Source: Flavobacteriaceae bacterium UBA6268 (GTDB taxonomy: Bacteria; Bacteroidota; Bacteroidia; Flavobacteriales; Flavobacteriaceae). Taken from it: a DNA stretch of 17,240 nucleotides. The stretch's first letter is position 1; the number at the start of each line of letters is the position of its first letter. The notes below the pieces were generated by a model. The model did no database searches. It saw nothing but the letters and a program-made list of their open reading frames with translations, and was not told where the DNA came from. The translations under genes and the position numbers were made by a program. The stretch covers positions 1 through 17,240 of the forward strand of contig DJVA01000069.1 in the NCBI GenBank assembly GCA_002440705.1, given 5' to 3'. This document shows, one piece after another, positions 7,728 to 14,604 of the stretch.

Positions 7728-8486
7728 CTAACGCACAAAGACCAACTCGTTCTCAGAGGATTGAGGTTCACTGAAATGATAACCTTCATAATCGAAGCCT
7801 TTCAAATCATCCAAAGTTTTTGCCTTGGTATCCAGAATATAGCGTGTCATGTAGCCTCTTGCTAATTTGGCGTAGGTCATGATTACTTTGTACTCCCCAT
7901 TTTTCATGTCCTTGAAGACAGGAGTAATTACCGGAACTTTCAGGAGTTTTGTATCGATAGCCTTGAAGTATTCTGTGCTGGCCAAGTTTACAAAAAGCTC
8001 GGCATCGTCCAACTCCGCATTGAGTTTTTCGGTGATGGTTTTACTCCAAAACCCGTAGAGGTTTTTCTTTCGTCCTACAGCCATTTTAGTGCCCATTTCC
8101 AGCCGGTACGGTTGAATGAGATCCAGCGGTTTTAAAAGTCCGTAAAGACCAGAAAGGATACGGACGGTATTTTGCATAAATTCAATTTTGGATTTAGGAA
8201 GGTTATATACATCCAACCCCCTGTAAACATCGCCACTGAAGGCATAAACGGCAGGACGGGCATTGGCTTGGGAAAAAGGCAGGCTCCATTCCTGGTTACG
8301 TTCGTAATTGAGACGGCCCAACGCATCCGAAATGCGCATCAATTTGGAAAGATTTTTGGCCGATTTTTTTTTCAATAATCCATTTAGTGTTTCTGCTTCA
8401 TTCAAAAAATAGGCTTCCGTAAAACGGTCGGTAGGCAGTTGCGAATTGAAGTCCAAGGATTTGGCAGGAGAAAGTACAAGCTTCAT
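7728..8486 (-). CDS. yaaA: Peroxide stress protein YaaA (DUF328)
   Basis: The 252-residue protein matches the YaaA family in length and in its characteristic motifs: the N-terminus MKLVLSPAKSLDF, FSGDVYRGLD at 83-92, SGLYGLLKPLDLIQPYRLEMGTK-type block at about 112-134, VNLASTEYFKA at 166-176 and ARGYMTRYI at 209-217. In E. coli YaaA limits free intracellular iron and so protects DNA and proteins from Fenton damage during hydrogen peroxide stress. The family fold includes a helix-hairpin-helix and binds DNA. The gene lies 88 bases after rluD in the same direction and is followed after one base by the glycosylase-like gene. No TAnnTTTG promoter is evident in the 88-base gap, so read-through from the upstream genes is likely. 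Confidence 0.93.
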   Translation of the reverse strand: MKLVLSPAKSLDFNSQLPTDRFTEAYFLNEAETLNGLLKKKSAKNLSKLMRISDALGRLNYERNQEWSLPFSQANARPAVYAFSGDVYRGLDVYNLPKSKIEFMQNTVRILSGLYGLLKPLDLIQPYRLEMGTKMAVGRKKNLYGFWSKTITEKLNAELDDAELFVNLASTEYFKAIDTKLLKVPVITPVFKDMKNGEYKVIMTYAKLARGYMTRYILDTKAKTLDDLKGFDYEGYHFSEPQSSENELVFVR

Positions 8487-8574
8487 ACATATTCAATTTT
8501 GGTAAAAATAAAAAGAATTGCAAAAGTCATCAAGAATGTTGGATTCTTTGAAATGATTTGGGTATTGCCAGAAT

Positions 8575-9624
8575 CTATTCCATAGCATGTTTTGCATAAT
8601 TTCTCCATTTCTCTAGACAAGCTTCCATATCCTCTGGAATGGGAGCCTCAAAACGAAGAAACTTTCCTGTTTCGGGATGTTCAAAACCCAGGGTTCGTGC
8701 ATGAAGTGCTTGCCTTGGGAGGATTTTAAAACAATTTTCCACAAACTGTTTGTATTTGGAGAAGTGGGTTCCTTTCAACACTTCGTTACCCCCATACCGT
8801 TCGTCATTGAAAAGGGTGTGCCCCAAGTATTTCAGGTGTACCCGTATCTGGTGCGTTCGCCCTGTCTCCAACCTGCAGGAAACCAACGTCACGTAACCAA
8901 AGCGCTCTAAAACTTTGTAATGGGTAACTGCCGGCTTTCCCTTTGCTTCGGCATCTTCGCCCTCAAAAACCATGTTCTGCAAACGGTTTTTTGGATGGCG
9001 CCCAATGGCCCCTTCAATCGTACCTTGATCGGCTTCCACATTGCCCCAAACCAAGGCGACGTATTCCCGCTCTGTAGTTTTGTGAAAAAACTGCTTGGAG
9101 AGATGGGTCATGGCTTCTTCAGTCTTGGCGATAACTAATAGGCCACTGGTATCCTTATCGATTCGGTGTACCAATCCAGGACGGCCACTGCTGTTTTCGG
9201 GGAGGTTTTCAAAGTGAAAAACCAGCGCATTGATTAAGGTGCCGCTGTAATTGCCATGACCGGGGTGCACTACCATTCCTGCGGGTTTATTGACCACAAT
9301 TACTTGCGAATCTTCGTGCACAATATCGAGAGGGATGTTTTCAGGAACCAGAAGGAACTCATACGGTGGGTGTTCAAACAATACCGTGATGACATCGTTG
9401 GCTTTGACTTTATAATTAGATTTTACCGGTACATCATTGACATAGATATTTCCATCTTTTGCCGCCTTTTGGATTTTGTTCCGAGTGGCATTCTCGATGC
9501 GGTTCATCAAATATTTATCCACACGAAGCGGCTGTTGCCCTTTATCGGCTACAAAACGAAAATGTTCATAAAGATCGTCATTGCCGCCTTCTTCAATATA
9601 GGGATCTTTAGATTCCTCCTTCAC
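8575..9624 (-). CDS. rluD: 23S rRNA pseudouridine synthase, RluA family (RluD-type)
   Basis: The 349-residue protein has an N-terminal S4 RNA-binding domain at about 33-80 (RVDKYLMNRIENATRNKIQKA, split here for length as RVDKYL then NATRNKIQ). The RluA catalytic domain follows, with HRIDKDTSGL; Asp156 is the expected catalytic aspartate. Further family blocks are VVNKPAGMVVHPGHGN, then ETGRTHQIRVHL and LHARTLGFEHP near the C-terminus. RluD converts uridines of 23S rRNA helix 69 to pseudouridine and supports ribosome assembly. The only start giving a full S4 domain is GTG at 9624, which overlaps the 3' end of the PASTA gene by 17 bases; no in-frame ATG occurs before residue 40. The tight overlap indicates one transcript with the PASTA gene. 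Confidence 0.92.
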   Translation of the reverse strand: MKEESKDPYIEEGGNDDLYEHFRFVADKGQQPLRVDKYLMNRIENATRNKIQKAAKDGNIYVNDVPVKSNYKVKANDVITVLFEHPPYEFLLVPENIPLDIVHEDSQVIVVNKPAGMVVHPGHGNYSGTLINALVFHFENLPENSSGRPGLVHRIDKDTSGLLVIAKTEEAMTHLSKQFFHKTTEREYVALVWGNVEADQGTIEGAIGRHPKNRLQNMVFEGEDAEAKGKPAVTHYKVLERFGYVTLVSCRLETGRTHQIRVHLKYLGHTLFNDERYGGNEVLKGTHFSKYKQFVENCFKILPRQALHARTLGFEHPETGKFLRFEAPIPEDMEACLEKWRNYAKHAME

Positions 9625-10240
9625 TTTCCCCGCTGTTGTTGTTTACATCCTGTTGTTCTTTGATATCTTCCACCTCATCACGGTTTAAGCCTCCTTTCCC
9701 ATCACCTAGGACCAAATCGATGACCGAGGTTTTTTGAAGTTTTTCTCCAGCTAGTATTTTCTTCCCTTTATTACTTATTTCCAAAACCTCATCTTTTGCA
9801 ATGTATTTCCTATAATTAATCTTTCCGATAGTAAATCCAACAGCCTCGAGCGTTGGTTTAGCTTGCCTCAATGTTTTTCCAACCACGGGTGGAATTTCTA
9901 TCATGGGGTATCCCGAGCGATTAATGGATAAGTAGATTTTTCGATCTTCTTTTACATATTTGCCGGCTTTAGGAATCTGTTCGATAACTGTTTGGTACGG
10001 AAATTCTGGATTGTAGTTAGTGGTGTCCATGATTTCGTACTTCAAGTCCAAATCGTCTAAGGCCTCTGCTGCTTCCTCCAGGGTCATTTTTGCCAAATTG
10101 GGTACTTCGATTTTTTGTCCGTGGTTGGTACTGAAACGCAACCACCACAAAACCAAGACCATGAATCCTACGAATGCCAAAAGGGCATAAAGCAGTTGTT
10201 TTAAAAACGTTTTGGTGAGGAGGAACTTAAAAAAAGTCAT
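9608..10240 (-). CDS. PASTA domain membrane protein
   Basis: From ATG 10240 the product has 210 residues: a basic N-terminus, one transmembrane segment at about 14-36, PASTA domain 1 at about 43-108 (IEVPNLAKMTLEEA, then VIEQIPKAG) and PASTA domain 2 at about 113-181 (IEIPPVVGKTLRQA, then LAGEKLQKTSVIDLVLG). A charged Asn/Glu/Gly-rich tail follows. PASTA domains bind peptidoglycan-like ligands in other bacteria; here they should sit in the periplasm, and no kinase or transpeptidase domain is attached. The frame is open upstream to 10588, but that extension runs antisense through the ddl 5' end and puts residues ahead of the membrane anchor, so I reject it. It is the first gene of the minus-strand group and overlaps rluD by 17 bases. 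It lies divergent to ddl, another cell-wall gene. Confidence 0.87.
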   Translation of the reverse strand: MTFFKFLLTKTFLKQLLYALLAFVGFMVLVLWWLRFSTNHGQKIEVPNLAKMTLEEAAEALDDLDLKYEIMDTTNYNPEFPYQTVIEQIPKAGKYVKEDRKIYLSINRSGYPMIEIPPVVGKTLRQAKPTLEAVGFTIGKINYRKYIAKDEVLEISNKGKKILAGEKLQKTSVIDLVLGDGKGGLNRDEVEDIKEQQDVNNNSGESEGGI

Positions 10241-10258
10241 AGGCAATAGCTTAGGCAA

Positions 10259-10266
10259 CAAAAATA
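10259..10266 (-). promoter_or_regulatory. -7 promoter box for the PASTA-rluD-yaaA-glycosylase group
   Basis: On the minus strand this reads TATTTTTG, a perfect TAnnTTTG box, 18 bases before the ATG at 10240. It supports that start over the longer upstream frame. No clear -33 TTG at the expected spacing. Confidence 0.5.
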
Positions 10267-10303
10267 CTAAATCGAATTTTAGTGAGTTTAAAGGTTTTAA
10301 TGA

Positions 10304-10311
10304 TATTTTTG
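10304..10311 (+). promoter_or_regulatory. -7 promoter box for ddl
   Basis: TATTTTTG, identical to the box facing the other way at 10259-10266, lies 25 bases before the ddl ATG at 10337. A -33 element is not obvious. The two boxes are about 37 bases apart and face away from each other. Confidence 0.5.
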
Positions 10312-10336
10312 TTAACGTAGTTAATAGTGTTTTGGT

Positions 10337-11320
10337 ATGGCAAAATTGCTTGTCGCCGTTGCAATGGGCGGATATTCCAGTGAAAAGGAAATTTCCTTGC
10401 AAAGTGGATTGGTGGTTTCTGAATCCTTGGATCCAGAAAAGTTTGAAGTATATCCCATTCACATCCTGAAAGAAGGCTGGTTTTATCAAGATGGGCATGG
10501 CAAGCGGTTTGCAGTAGACAAAAGCAATTTCAGTTTCAGCGACGGATCCCAAACCATCCAACCAGACGTTGTATTTAACACCATTCATGGCACTCCCGGG
10601 GAAGACGGTTACCTAGCGGCCTATTGGGAATTGCTTGAAATACCTTACACCAGTACTGGATTTTATCCAGCTGCTTTGAGTTTCAACAAACGCGATTGCC
10701 TTTCGGTATTGAAAAACTTTGGAATCAAATGTGCCAATTCCTACTACGTAAACCAAGGGGATAAAATCGCTACCGATAGCATCCTAAAAACCGTGGGGCT
10801 GCCCTGTTTTGTGAAACCCAACCGATCGGGCTCCAGTTTTGGGGTGAGTAAGGTAAACACTACCGAAGAATTGCACCCGGCCATGGAAAAAGCATTTCTT
10901 GAAGACAAGGAAATCATCGTCGAAACGGCACTCAAAGGAATCGAAGTTTCTGTTGGGGTTTACAGAAAGGGAAATGAGTTAGTGGCCTTTTCACCCACGG
11001 AGATTGTCCCGGAAAATGATTTTTTTGACTATGAAGCCAAATATTTAGGAAAATCCCAGGAAATAACCCCAGCCCGAATTTCCGAAGAAGAAACCCTAAA
11101 GGTTCAAAACGAAGCCAAAAAAATCTACCACCTTTTAAACATGAAAGGTATCACCCGTAGCGATTTCATCATACAGGATGGCATTCCTTATTTCATCGAG
11201 ACCAATACAACCCCTGGGCTTTCCAAGGAAAGCATCGTTCCCAAACAAGCCAGGGAAGCAGGAATGACGCTAACGCAGTTTTTTACCATTTTGATAGAGC
11301 ATACTCTTATAAAAAAATAG
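10337..11320 (+). CDS. ddl: D-alanine--D-alanine ligase
   Basis: The 327-residue ATP-grasp enzyme joins two D-alanines using ATP, giving the dipeptide that ends the peptidoglycan stem; it acts in the cytoplasm. Visible family features are the N-terminal GGYSSEKEISLQSG loop, HGTPGEDG at 84-91, the substrate-entry region at 101-115, the nucleotide-binding strand CFVKPNRSGSSFGV at 157-170, RSDF at 274-277 and ETNTTPGL at 288-295, where Glu288 and Asn290 are expected magnesium ligands, followed by SKESIVPKQA. Length is normal for Ddl. The start follows a promoter box and has no strong Shine-Dalgarno, as is usual in this phylum. coaD follows after 12 bases, so the two are probably cotranscribed. 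Confidence 0.97.
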   Translation: MAKLLVAVAMGGYSSEKEISLQSGLVVSESLDPEKFEVYPIHILKEGWFYQDGHGKRFAVDKSNFSFSDGSQTIQPDVVFNTIHGTPGEDGYLAAYWELLEIPYTSTGFYPAALSFNKRDCLSVLKNFGIKCANSYYVNQGDKIATDSILKTVGLPCFVKPNRSGSSFGVSKVNTTEELHPAMEKAFLEDKEIIVETALKGIEVSVGVYRKGNELVAFSPTEIVPENDFFDYEAKYLGKSQEITPARISEEETLKVQNEAKKIYHLLNMKGITRSDFIIQDGIPYFIETNTTPGLSKESIVPKQAREAGMTLTQFFTILIEHTLIKK

Positions 11321-11332
11321 TATCTTTAAGTT

Positions 11333-11782
11333 ATGAAACGTGCCGTTTTTCCTGGTTCTTTCGATCCCATCACTTGGGGCCATGTGGACATTTTGCGAAG
11401 GGGTCTAAAACTTTTTGACGAAGTGATTATTGCCATTGGGGTCAATGCCGAAAAGCAAAGCATGTGGAGTTTGGCAGATCGCCAAGGGTTCATTCAAGAG
11501 GTTTTCAAGGATGAACCGCGCATTGTTGTAAAAACCTACGATGGGCTTACCGCTGATTTTTGCAAAATGGAAAAGGCCTCATTCATTTTACGGGGCTTAC
11601 GAAATTCATTGGATTTTTCCTATGAAAAGTCCATCGCTCAAACCAACAAAACCCTGTCGGGCGTCGAAAGTATTTTCATCATTTCTTCCCCAGGTGCCTC
11701 TCACATTTCTTCTACCATCGTTAGGGATATTGCCAGAAATGGTGGAGATTACAGTAAATTGGTTCCTTTCAAGGTCAACTAG
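11333..11782 (+). CDS. coaD: Phosphopantetheine adenylyltransferase
   Basis: The 149-residue enzyme transfers AMP from ATP to 4'-phosphopantetheine, the penultimate step of coenzyme A synthesis, in the cytoplasm. The nucleotidyltransferase signature is present: GSFDPITWGH at 8-17, with the T-x-G-H motif at 14-17. RGLRN at 87-91 and ISSTIVRDI at 125-133 complete the active site expected of the bacterial CoaD family. Length is slightly short but typical for Bacteroidota. It starts 12 bases after ddl ends and is followed after 27 bases by a permease gene, consistent with a three-gene transcript. Confidence 0.97.
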   Translation: MKRAVFPGSFDPITWGHVDILRRGLKLFDEVIIAIGVNAEKQSMWSLADRQGFIQEVFKDEPRIVVKTYDGLTADFCKMEKASFILRGLRNSLDFSYEKSIAQTNKTLSGVESIFIISSPGASHISSTIVRDIARNGGDYSKLVPFKVN

Positions 11783-11809
11783 ACTACAAAAACGGAATTC
11801 CCAAAGATC

Positions 11810-12541
11810 ATGAAACTGAATGAAACATTTCTGGTCCTTGCATTGGTCGCCGAGATTATTGGTACCATTGGAGGTTTTGGTTCTTCGGTTTTTTTTGTTC
11901 CCCTGGGCAATTTCTATTTTGATTTTTATTCGGTACTGGGGCTTACCGCCCTATTCCACCTATCCAGTAATTTGAGCAAAATTTTTCTGTTCAAAAAAGG
12001 GCTCAACAAGTTTTTACTGGTCTACATCGGAATTCCTTCCGTGGTTTTTGTGATTCTTGGTGGCTTTTTGTCGAAATGGATTCAAACGCAATACCTGGAG
12101 CTAACCTTAGGGGTTTTCCTTATTGGTTTAAGCTTGCTTTTTTTGATCAAGAAAAACCTGGTCATCAAGCCCCAAAAAAAACAATCGATCATTGGTGGCA
12201 CCCTATCAGGCTTTGCTGCTGGCCTCTTGGGAACTGGCGGGGCCATTCGGGGACTTACCATGGCAGCATTCAATCTCGAAAAAAATGTTTTTATTGCCAC
12301 TTCAGCCTTTATCGATTTTATGATCGATTTCTCTAGAACATTTGTTTATTATCGCAACGGTTACATACATGAGCACGATCTCAAATACGTCCCATTTTTG
12401 CTTGTGATCGGTATTGTTGGAACCTATCTCGGGAAAAAAATTCTGAATTGGATTCCGCAGGAAAAATTTAAAATCCTTTCTTTGATCCTGATTTTGGCCA
12501 TAGGTGTTTTCACACTCCTAAAGCTTGGTATACAAAAATAA
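11810..12541 (+). CDS. TauE/SafE family membrane permease
   Basis: This 243-residue protein is almost entirely hydrophobic, with about seven to eight membrane segments and a lysine-rich loop near residues 112-126. Two glycine-rich repeats face each other in sequence: GTIGGFGSSVFFVPL near residue 18 and GTLSGFAAGLLGTGGAIRG in the second half, the internal duplication typical of TauE/SafE exporters. Characterised members move sulfite, sulfoacetate or other organosulfur anions, but the family is functionally broad and no substrate can be assigned here. It begins 27 bases after coaD. Its stop codon abuts the hairpin at 12545-12564. Confidence 0.85.
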   Translation: MKLNETFLVLALVAEIIGTIGGFGSSVFFVPLGNFYFDFYSVLGLTALFHLSSNLSKIFLFKKGLNKFLLVYIGIPSVVFVILGGFLSKWIQTQYLELTLGVFLIGLSLLFLIKKNLVIKPQKKQSIIGGTLSGFAAGLLGTGGAIRGLTMAAFNLEKNVFIATSAFIDFMIDFSRTFVYYRNGYIHEHDLKYVPFLLVIGIVGTYLGKKILNWIPQEKFKILSLILILAIGVFTLLKLGIQK

Positions 12542-12564
12542 AAACTCCTTCCCGGAGGAAGGAG
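12533..12564 (-). terminator. Terminator for rpsT, abutting the end of the permease gene
   Basis: CTCCTTCC (12545-12552) pairs perfectly with GGAAGGAG (12557-12564) over 8 bp around a 4-base loop. Read on the minus strand the stem is followed directly by TTTTTATTTTTG, a good T tract, 37 bases after the rpsT stop. Those T residues lie opposite the last codons of the permease gene. In the plus direction the hairpin is followed only by CTTCTACTAATTT, so it would be a weak terminator that way. Confidence 0.75.
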
Positions 12565-12600
12565 CTTCTACTAATTTAAAAAGAAACTTGTTATAGTTGA

Positions 12601-12852
12601 CTAAAGCGCAGCCACGTGTTTAGCCAGGCTGGACTTAAGGTTTGCTGCTTTGTTATCGTGAATGATGTTCTTCTTCGCCAATTTGTCTAACATGGAAACG
12701 ACCTCTGGAAACAGTTTTTCCGCCTCCTTCTTGTCGGTAGTCTCACGAAGTTTTTTCATAGCGTTACGGGCAGTTTTATGCTGGTAACGGTTCAATACCC
12801 TTTTGGCTTCGTTGCTTCGAATTCTCTTTAAAGCTGATTTGTGATTTGCCAT
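12601..12852 (-). CDS. rpsT: 30S ribosomal protein S20
   Basis: The 83-residue basic protein begins MANHKSALKRIRSNEAKR and is alanine/lysine-rich throughout, with the three-helix pattern and length of bS20. It binds 16S rRNA directly during assembly of the small subunit. The gene starts 14 bases after the 3' end of tRNA-Glu on the same strand, with no room for a separate promoter and no Shine-Dalgarno. The two are therefore most likely transcribed together from the promoter at 12960-12989. It ends at a hairpin terminator. Confidence 0.97.
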   Translation of the reverse strand: MANHKSALKRIRSNEAKRVLNRYQHKTARNAMKKLRETTDKKEAEKLFPEVVSMLDKLAKKNIIHDNKAANLKSSLAKHVAAL

Positions 12853-12866
12853 AATCTTATTGTTTG

Positions 12867-12938
12867 TAGCCCATAGGAGAATCGAACTCCTGTTTCAAGG
12901 ATGAAAACCTTGCGTCCTAACCACTAGACGAATGGGCC
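12867..12938 (-). tRNA. tRNA-Glu (anticodon UUC)
   Basis: The 72-base cloverleaf has an acceptor stem GGCCCAT/ATGGGCT (first pair G-U) and discriminator A. The D arm contains CTAGTGGTTAGGAC. The anticodon arm is CAAGG-TTTTCAT-CCTTG with anticodon TTC, and the T arm is AGGAG-TTCGATT-CTCCT. The CCA end is not encoded. It lies between proS and rpsT on the same strand. Confidence 0.96.
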
Positions 12939-12959
12939 CATTGTTTCAAAATGCGGATG

Positions 12960-12989
12960 CAAAAATACAACAATTTTTAAATGCTACAA
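12960..12989 (-). promoter_or_regulatory. Promoter for tRNA-Glu and rpsT
   Basis: On the minus strand TTG (12989-12987), a 19-base spacer and TATTTTTG (12967-12960) match the Bacteroidota -33/-7 arrangement. The -7 box lies 21 bases before the mature tRNA 5' end. This is the best complete promoter in the window. Confidence 0.7.
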
Positions 12990-13027
12990 GTGCTGAATAA
13001 TTTTTTTGAAAAAAAATTCCTCGCCCC

Positions 13028-14503
13028 TTAATAGGCCTTGGCAAAGAGTACTTTTCGCAGCGAAGACTTTCCTGTAACCATGCAATTTCCTGGTGTGGTA
13101 TCCCCTTCCAATGGAATGCATCGAATGGTTGCCTTAGTCTCATTTTTTATCAATTCCTCAGTTTCGGGAGTGCCATCCCAATGTGCTAAAATAAACCCTC
13201 CTTTTGAATCCAAAACCTTCTTGAATTCGTCATAACTGTTAACTTCAGTTGTATGATCTTTTTGAAACTTCTGGGCTTTTATAAAAAGGTTTTGCTGGAT
13301 TTCATCCAATAATTCTTTCACCCGTGCGGCAGCTTCCCCAATAGCAACAAATTGCTTCGAAAGCATGTCCCTCCTTGCAATTTCAACCGTTCCCTTTTCG
13401 ACATCTTTCGGCCCAATGGCAATACGAACAGGTACTCCTTTCAATTCATATTCATTAAATTTCCACCCTGGTTTCTGTGTATCACGATCATCAAACTTCA
13501 CCCTAAGCCCCATCTCCTTCAGAGATTTCATCAAATCCTTAGCAACCTTACCGGCCGCTTCAAATTCAGCTTCGTTTTTATAAATTGGAACTATAACCAC
13601 CTGGTCAGGTGCTAAGTTGGGGGGCAAAACCAAGCCATTGTCATCACTGTGGGTCATAATCAAAGCACCCATCAATCGTGTGGAAACACCCCACGAAGTA
13701 GCCCAAACGTAATCCAAGGTTCCATCTTTATCGGCAAATTTAACATCAAAGGCCTTGGCAAAATTTTGTCCTAAAAAGTGGGAAGTCCCTGCCTGAAGCG
13801 CTTTCCCGTCTTGCATCAAAGCTTCTATACAATAAGTTTCCAGAGCTCCAGCAAATCGTTCACTTTCCGTTTTCAATCCTTTGATAACCGGTACTGCCAT
13901 AAAATTTTCGGCAAAGTTGGCGTAAACGTTCATCATCTGTTCTGCCTCGGCAATGGCTTCTTCTTTAGTAGCATGGGCCGTATGGCCCTCCTGCCATAAA
14001 AATTCAGCGGTGCGCAAAAACAAACGCGTACGCATTTCCCAACGAACCACATTGGCCCATTGGTTGACCAATATAGGTAGGTCGCGATAAGATTGTACCC
14101 ATTTGCGATAGGTGTCCCAAATGATTGTTTCTGAAGTTGGGCGCACAATCAATTCTTCCTCCAATTTAGCATCGGGGTCAACCACAATACCCTTTCCCGA
14201 CTCGTCATTTTTCAAACGGTAATGAGTAACTACAGCACACTCCTTGGCAAAGCCATCCACATGGCTTGCTTCCTTACTGAAATAGGACTTTGGGATGAAT
14301 AAAGGGAAATACGCGTTCTGGTGTCCAGTTTCTTTAAACATCCGGTCCAATTCTGCTTGCATTTTTTCCCAAATGGCATAACCGTAAGGCTTGATGACCA
14401 TGCACCCTCTAACCCCTGAATTTTCAGCCAAATCGGCCTTAATTACAAGTTCATTATACCATTTTGAATAATCCTCTGAACGAGTGGTCAAGTTTTTTGC
14501 CAT
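13028..14503 (-). CDS. proS: Prolyl-tRNA synthetase, eukaryote/archaeal type
   Basis: The 491-residue class II synthetase charges tRNA-Pro with proline in the cytoplasm. Visible features are the N-terminal SEDYSKWYNELVIKADLAE-type block, RPTSE at 121-125, motif 2 RWEMRT at 154-159 followed by FLWQEGHTAHAT at 168-179, and an ATP-binding QAGTSHFLGQNFA stretch. The anticodon-binding domain begins near residue 300 (VVIVPIYKNE). A C-terminal zinc-ribbon-like domain ends FAKAY, the hallmark of the eukaryote/archaeal-type ProRS that lacks the bacterial editing insertion. Length fits this type. A promoter box and a small hairpin precede the gene; tRNA-Glu follows 89 bases downstream. Confidence 0.96.
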   Translation of the reverse strand: MAKNLTTRSEDYSKWYNELVIKADLAENSGVRGCMVIKPYGYAIWEKMQAELDRMFKETGHQNAYFPLFIPKSYFSKEASHVDGFAKECAVVTHYRLKNDESGKGIVVDPDAKLEEELIVRPTSETIIWDTYRKWVQSYRDLPILVNQWANVVRWEMRTRLFLRTAEFLWQEGHTAHATKEEAIAEAEQMMNVYANFAENFMAVPVIKGLKTESERFAGALETYCIEALMQDGKALQAGTSHFLGQNFAKAFDVKFADKDGTLDYVWATSWGVSTRLMGALIMTHSDDNGLVLPPNLAPDQVVIVPIYKNEAEFEAAGKVAKDLMKSLKEMGLRVKFDDRDTQKPGWKFNEYELKGVPVRIAIGPKDVEKGTVEIARRDMLSKQFVAIGEAAARVKELLDEIQQNLFIKAQKFQKDHTTEVNSYDEFKKVLDSKGGFILAHWDGTPETEELIKNETKATIRCIPLEGDTTPGNCMVTGKSSLRKVLFAKAY

Positions 14504-14516
14504 GGTGGTCTCTTTG

Positions 14517-14531
14517 GCACAAATGTTGTGC
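14517..14531 (-). repeat. Small hairpin in the proS leader
   Basis: GCACAA (14517-14522) and TTGTGC (14526-14531) form a perfect 6-bp inverted repeat with a 3-base loop, 13 bases before the proS start and within the predicted leader. It is too small to be a T-box or other known riboswitch. A leader role is possible but not shown. Confidence 0.3.
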
Positions 14532-14557
14532 GTATGTTAAAAGTTAGTTATTCTCAG

Positions 14558-14588
14558 CAAAACTAGTTAAATTTATAATGTTCAACAA
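14558..14588 (-). promoter_or_regulatory. Promoter for proS
   Basis: On the minus strand TTG (14588-14586), a 20-base spacer and TAGTTTTG (14565-14558) fit the Bacteroidota consensus, predicting a leader of about 48 bases before the ATG at 14503. Confidence 0.55.
14568..14575 (+). promoter_or_regulatory. Possible -7 box for the three-block lipoprotein gene
   Basis: TAAATTTA differs from TAnnTTTG only in the last base. It lies 2 bases before the ATG at 14578 but 29 bases before the ATG at 14605. If it is used, the later ATG must be the start. Confidence 0.3.
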
Positions 14589-14604
14589 TAATAAATACCG
14601 TGTC

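Noticed and set aside
8542..8575. GATTCT...AGAATC inverted repeat between rluD and yaaA, considered as a terminator
   Set aside because: Only 6 bp with a loop of about 22 bases and no T tract; unlikely to end transcription.
9256..9663. A 135-codon plus-strand open frame
   Set aside because: Fully opposite rluD and the end of the PASTA gene; aromatic/Ile-rich sequence without family features.
10241..10588. Upstream extension of the PASTA gene frame to an ATG at 10588
   Set aside because: It would run antisense through the 5' end of ddl and place about 116 residues before the membrane anchor. A promoter box sits 18 bases before the ATG at 10240.
11312..11319. TATCTTTA before coaD, considered as a promoter box
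   Set aside because: It ends the ddl gene only about 13 bases before the coaD start, leaving almost no leader, and the last base does not fit; cotranscription with ddl is simpler.
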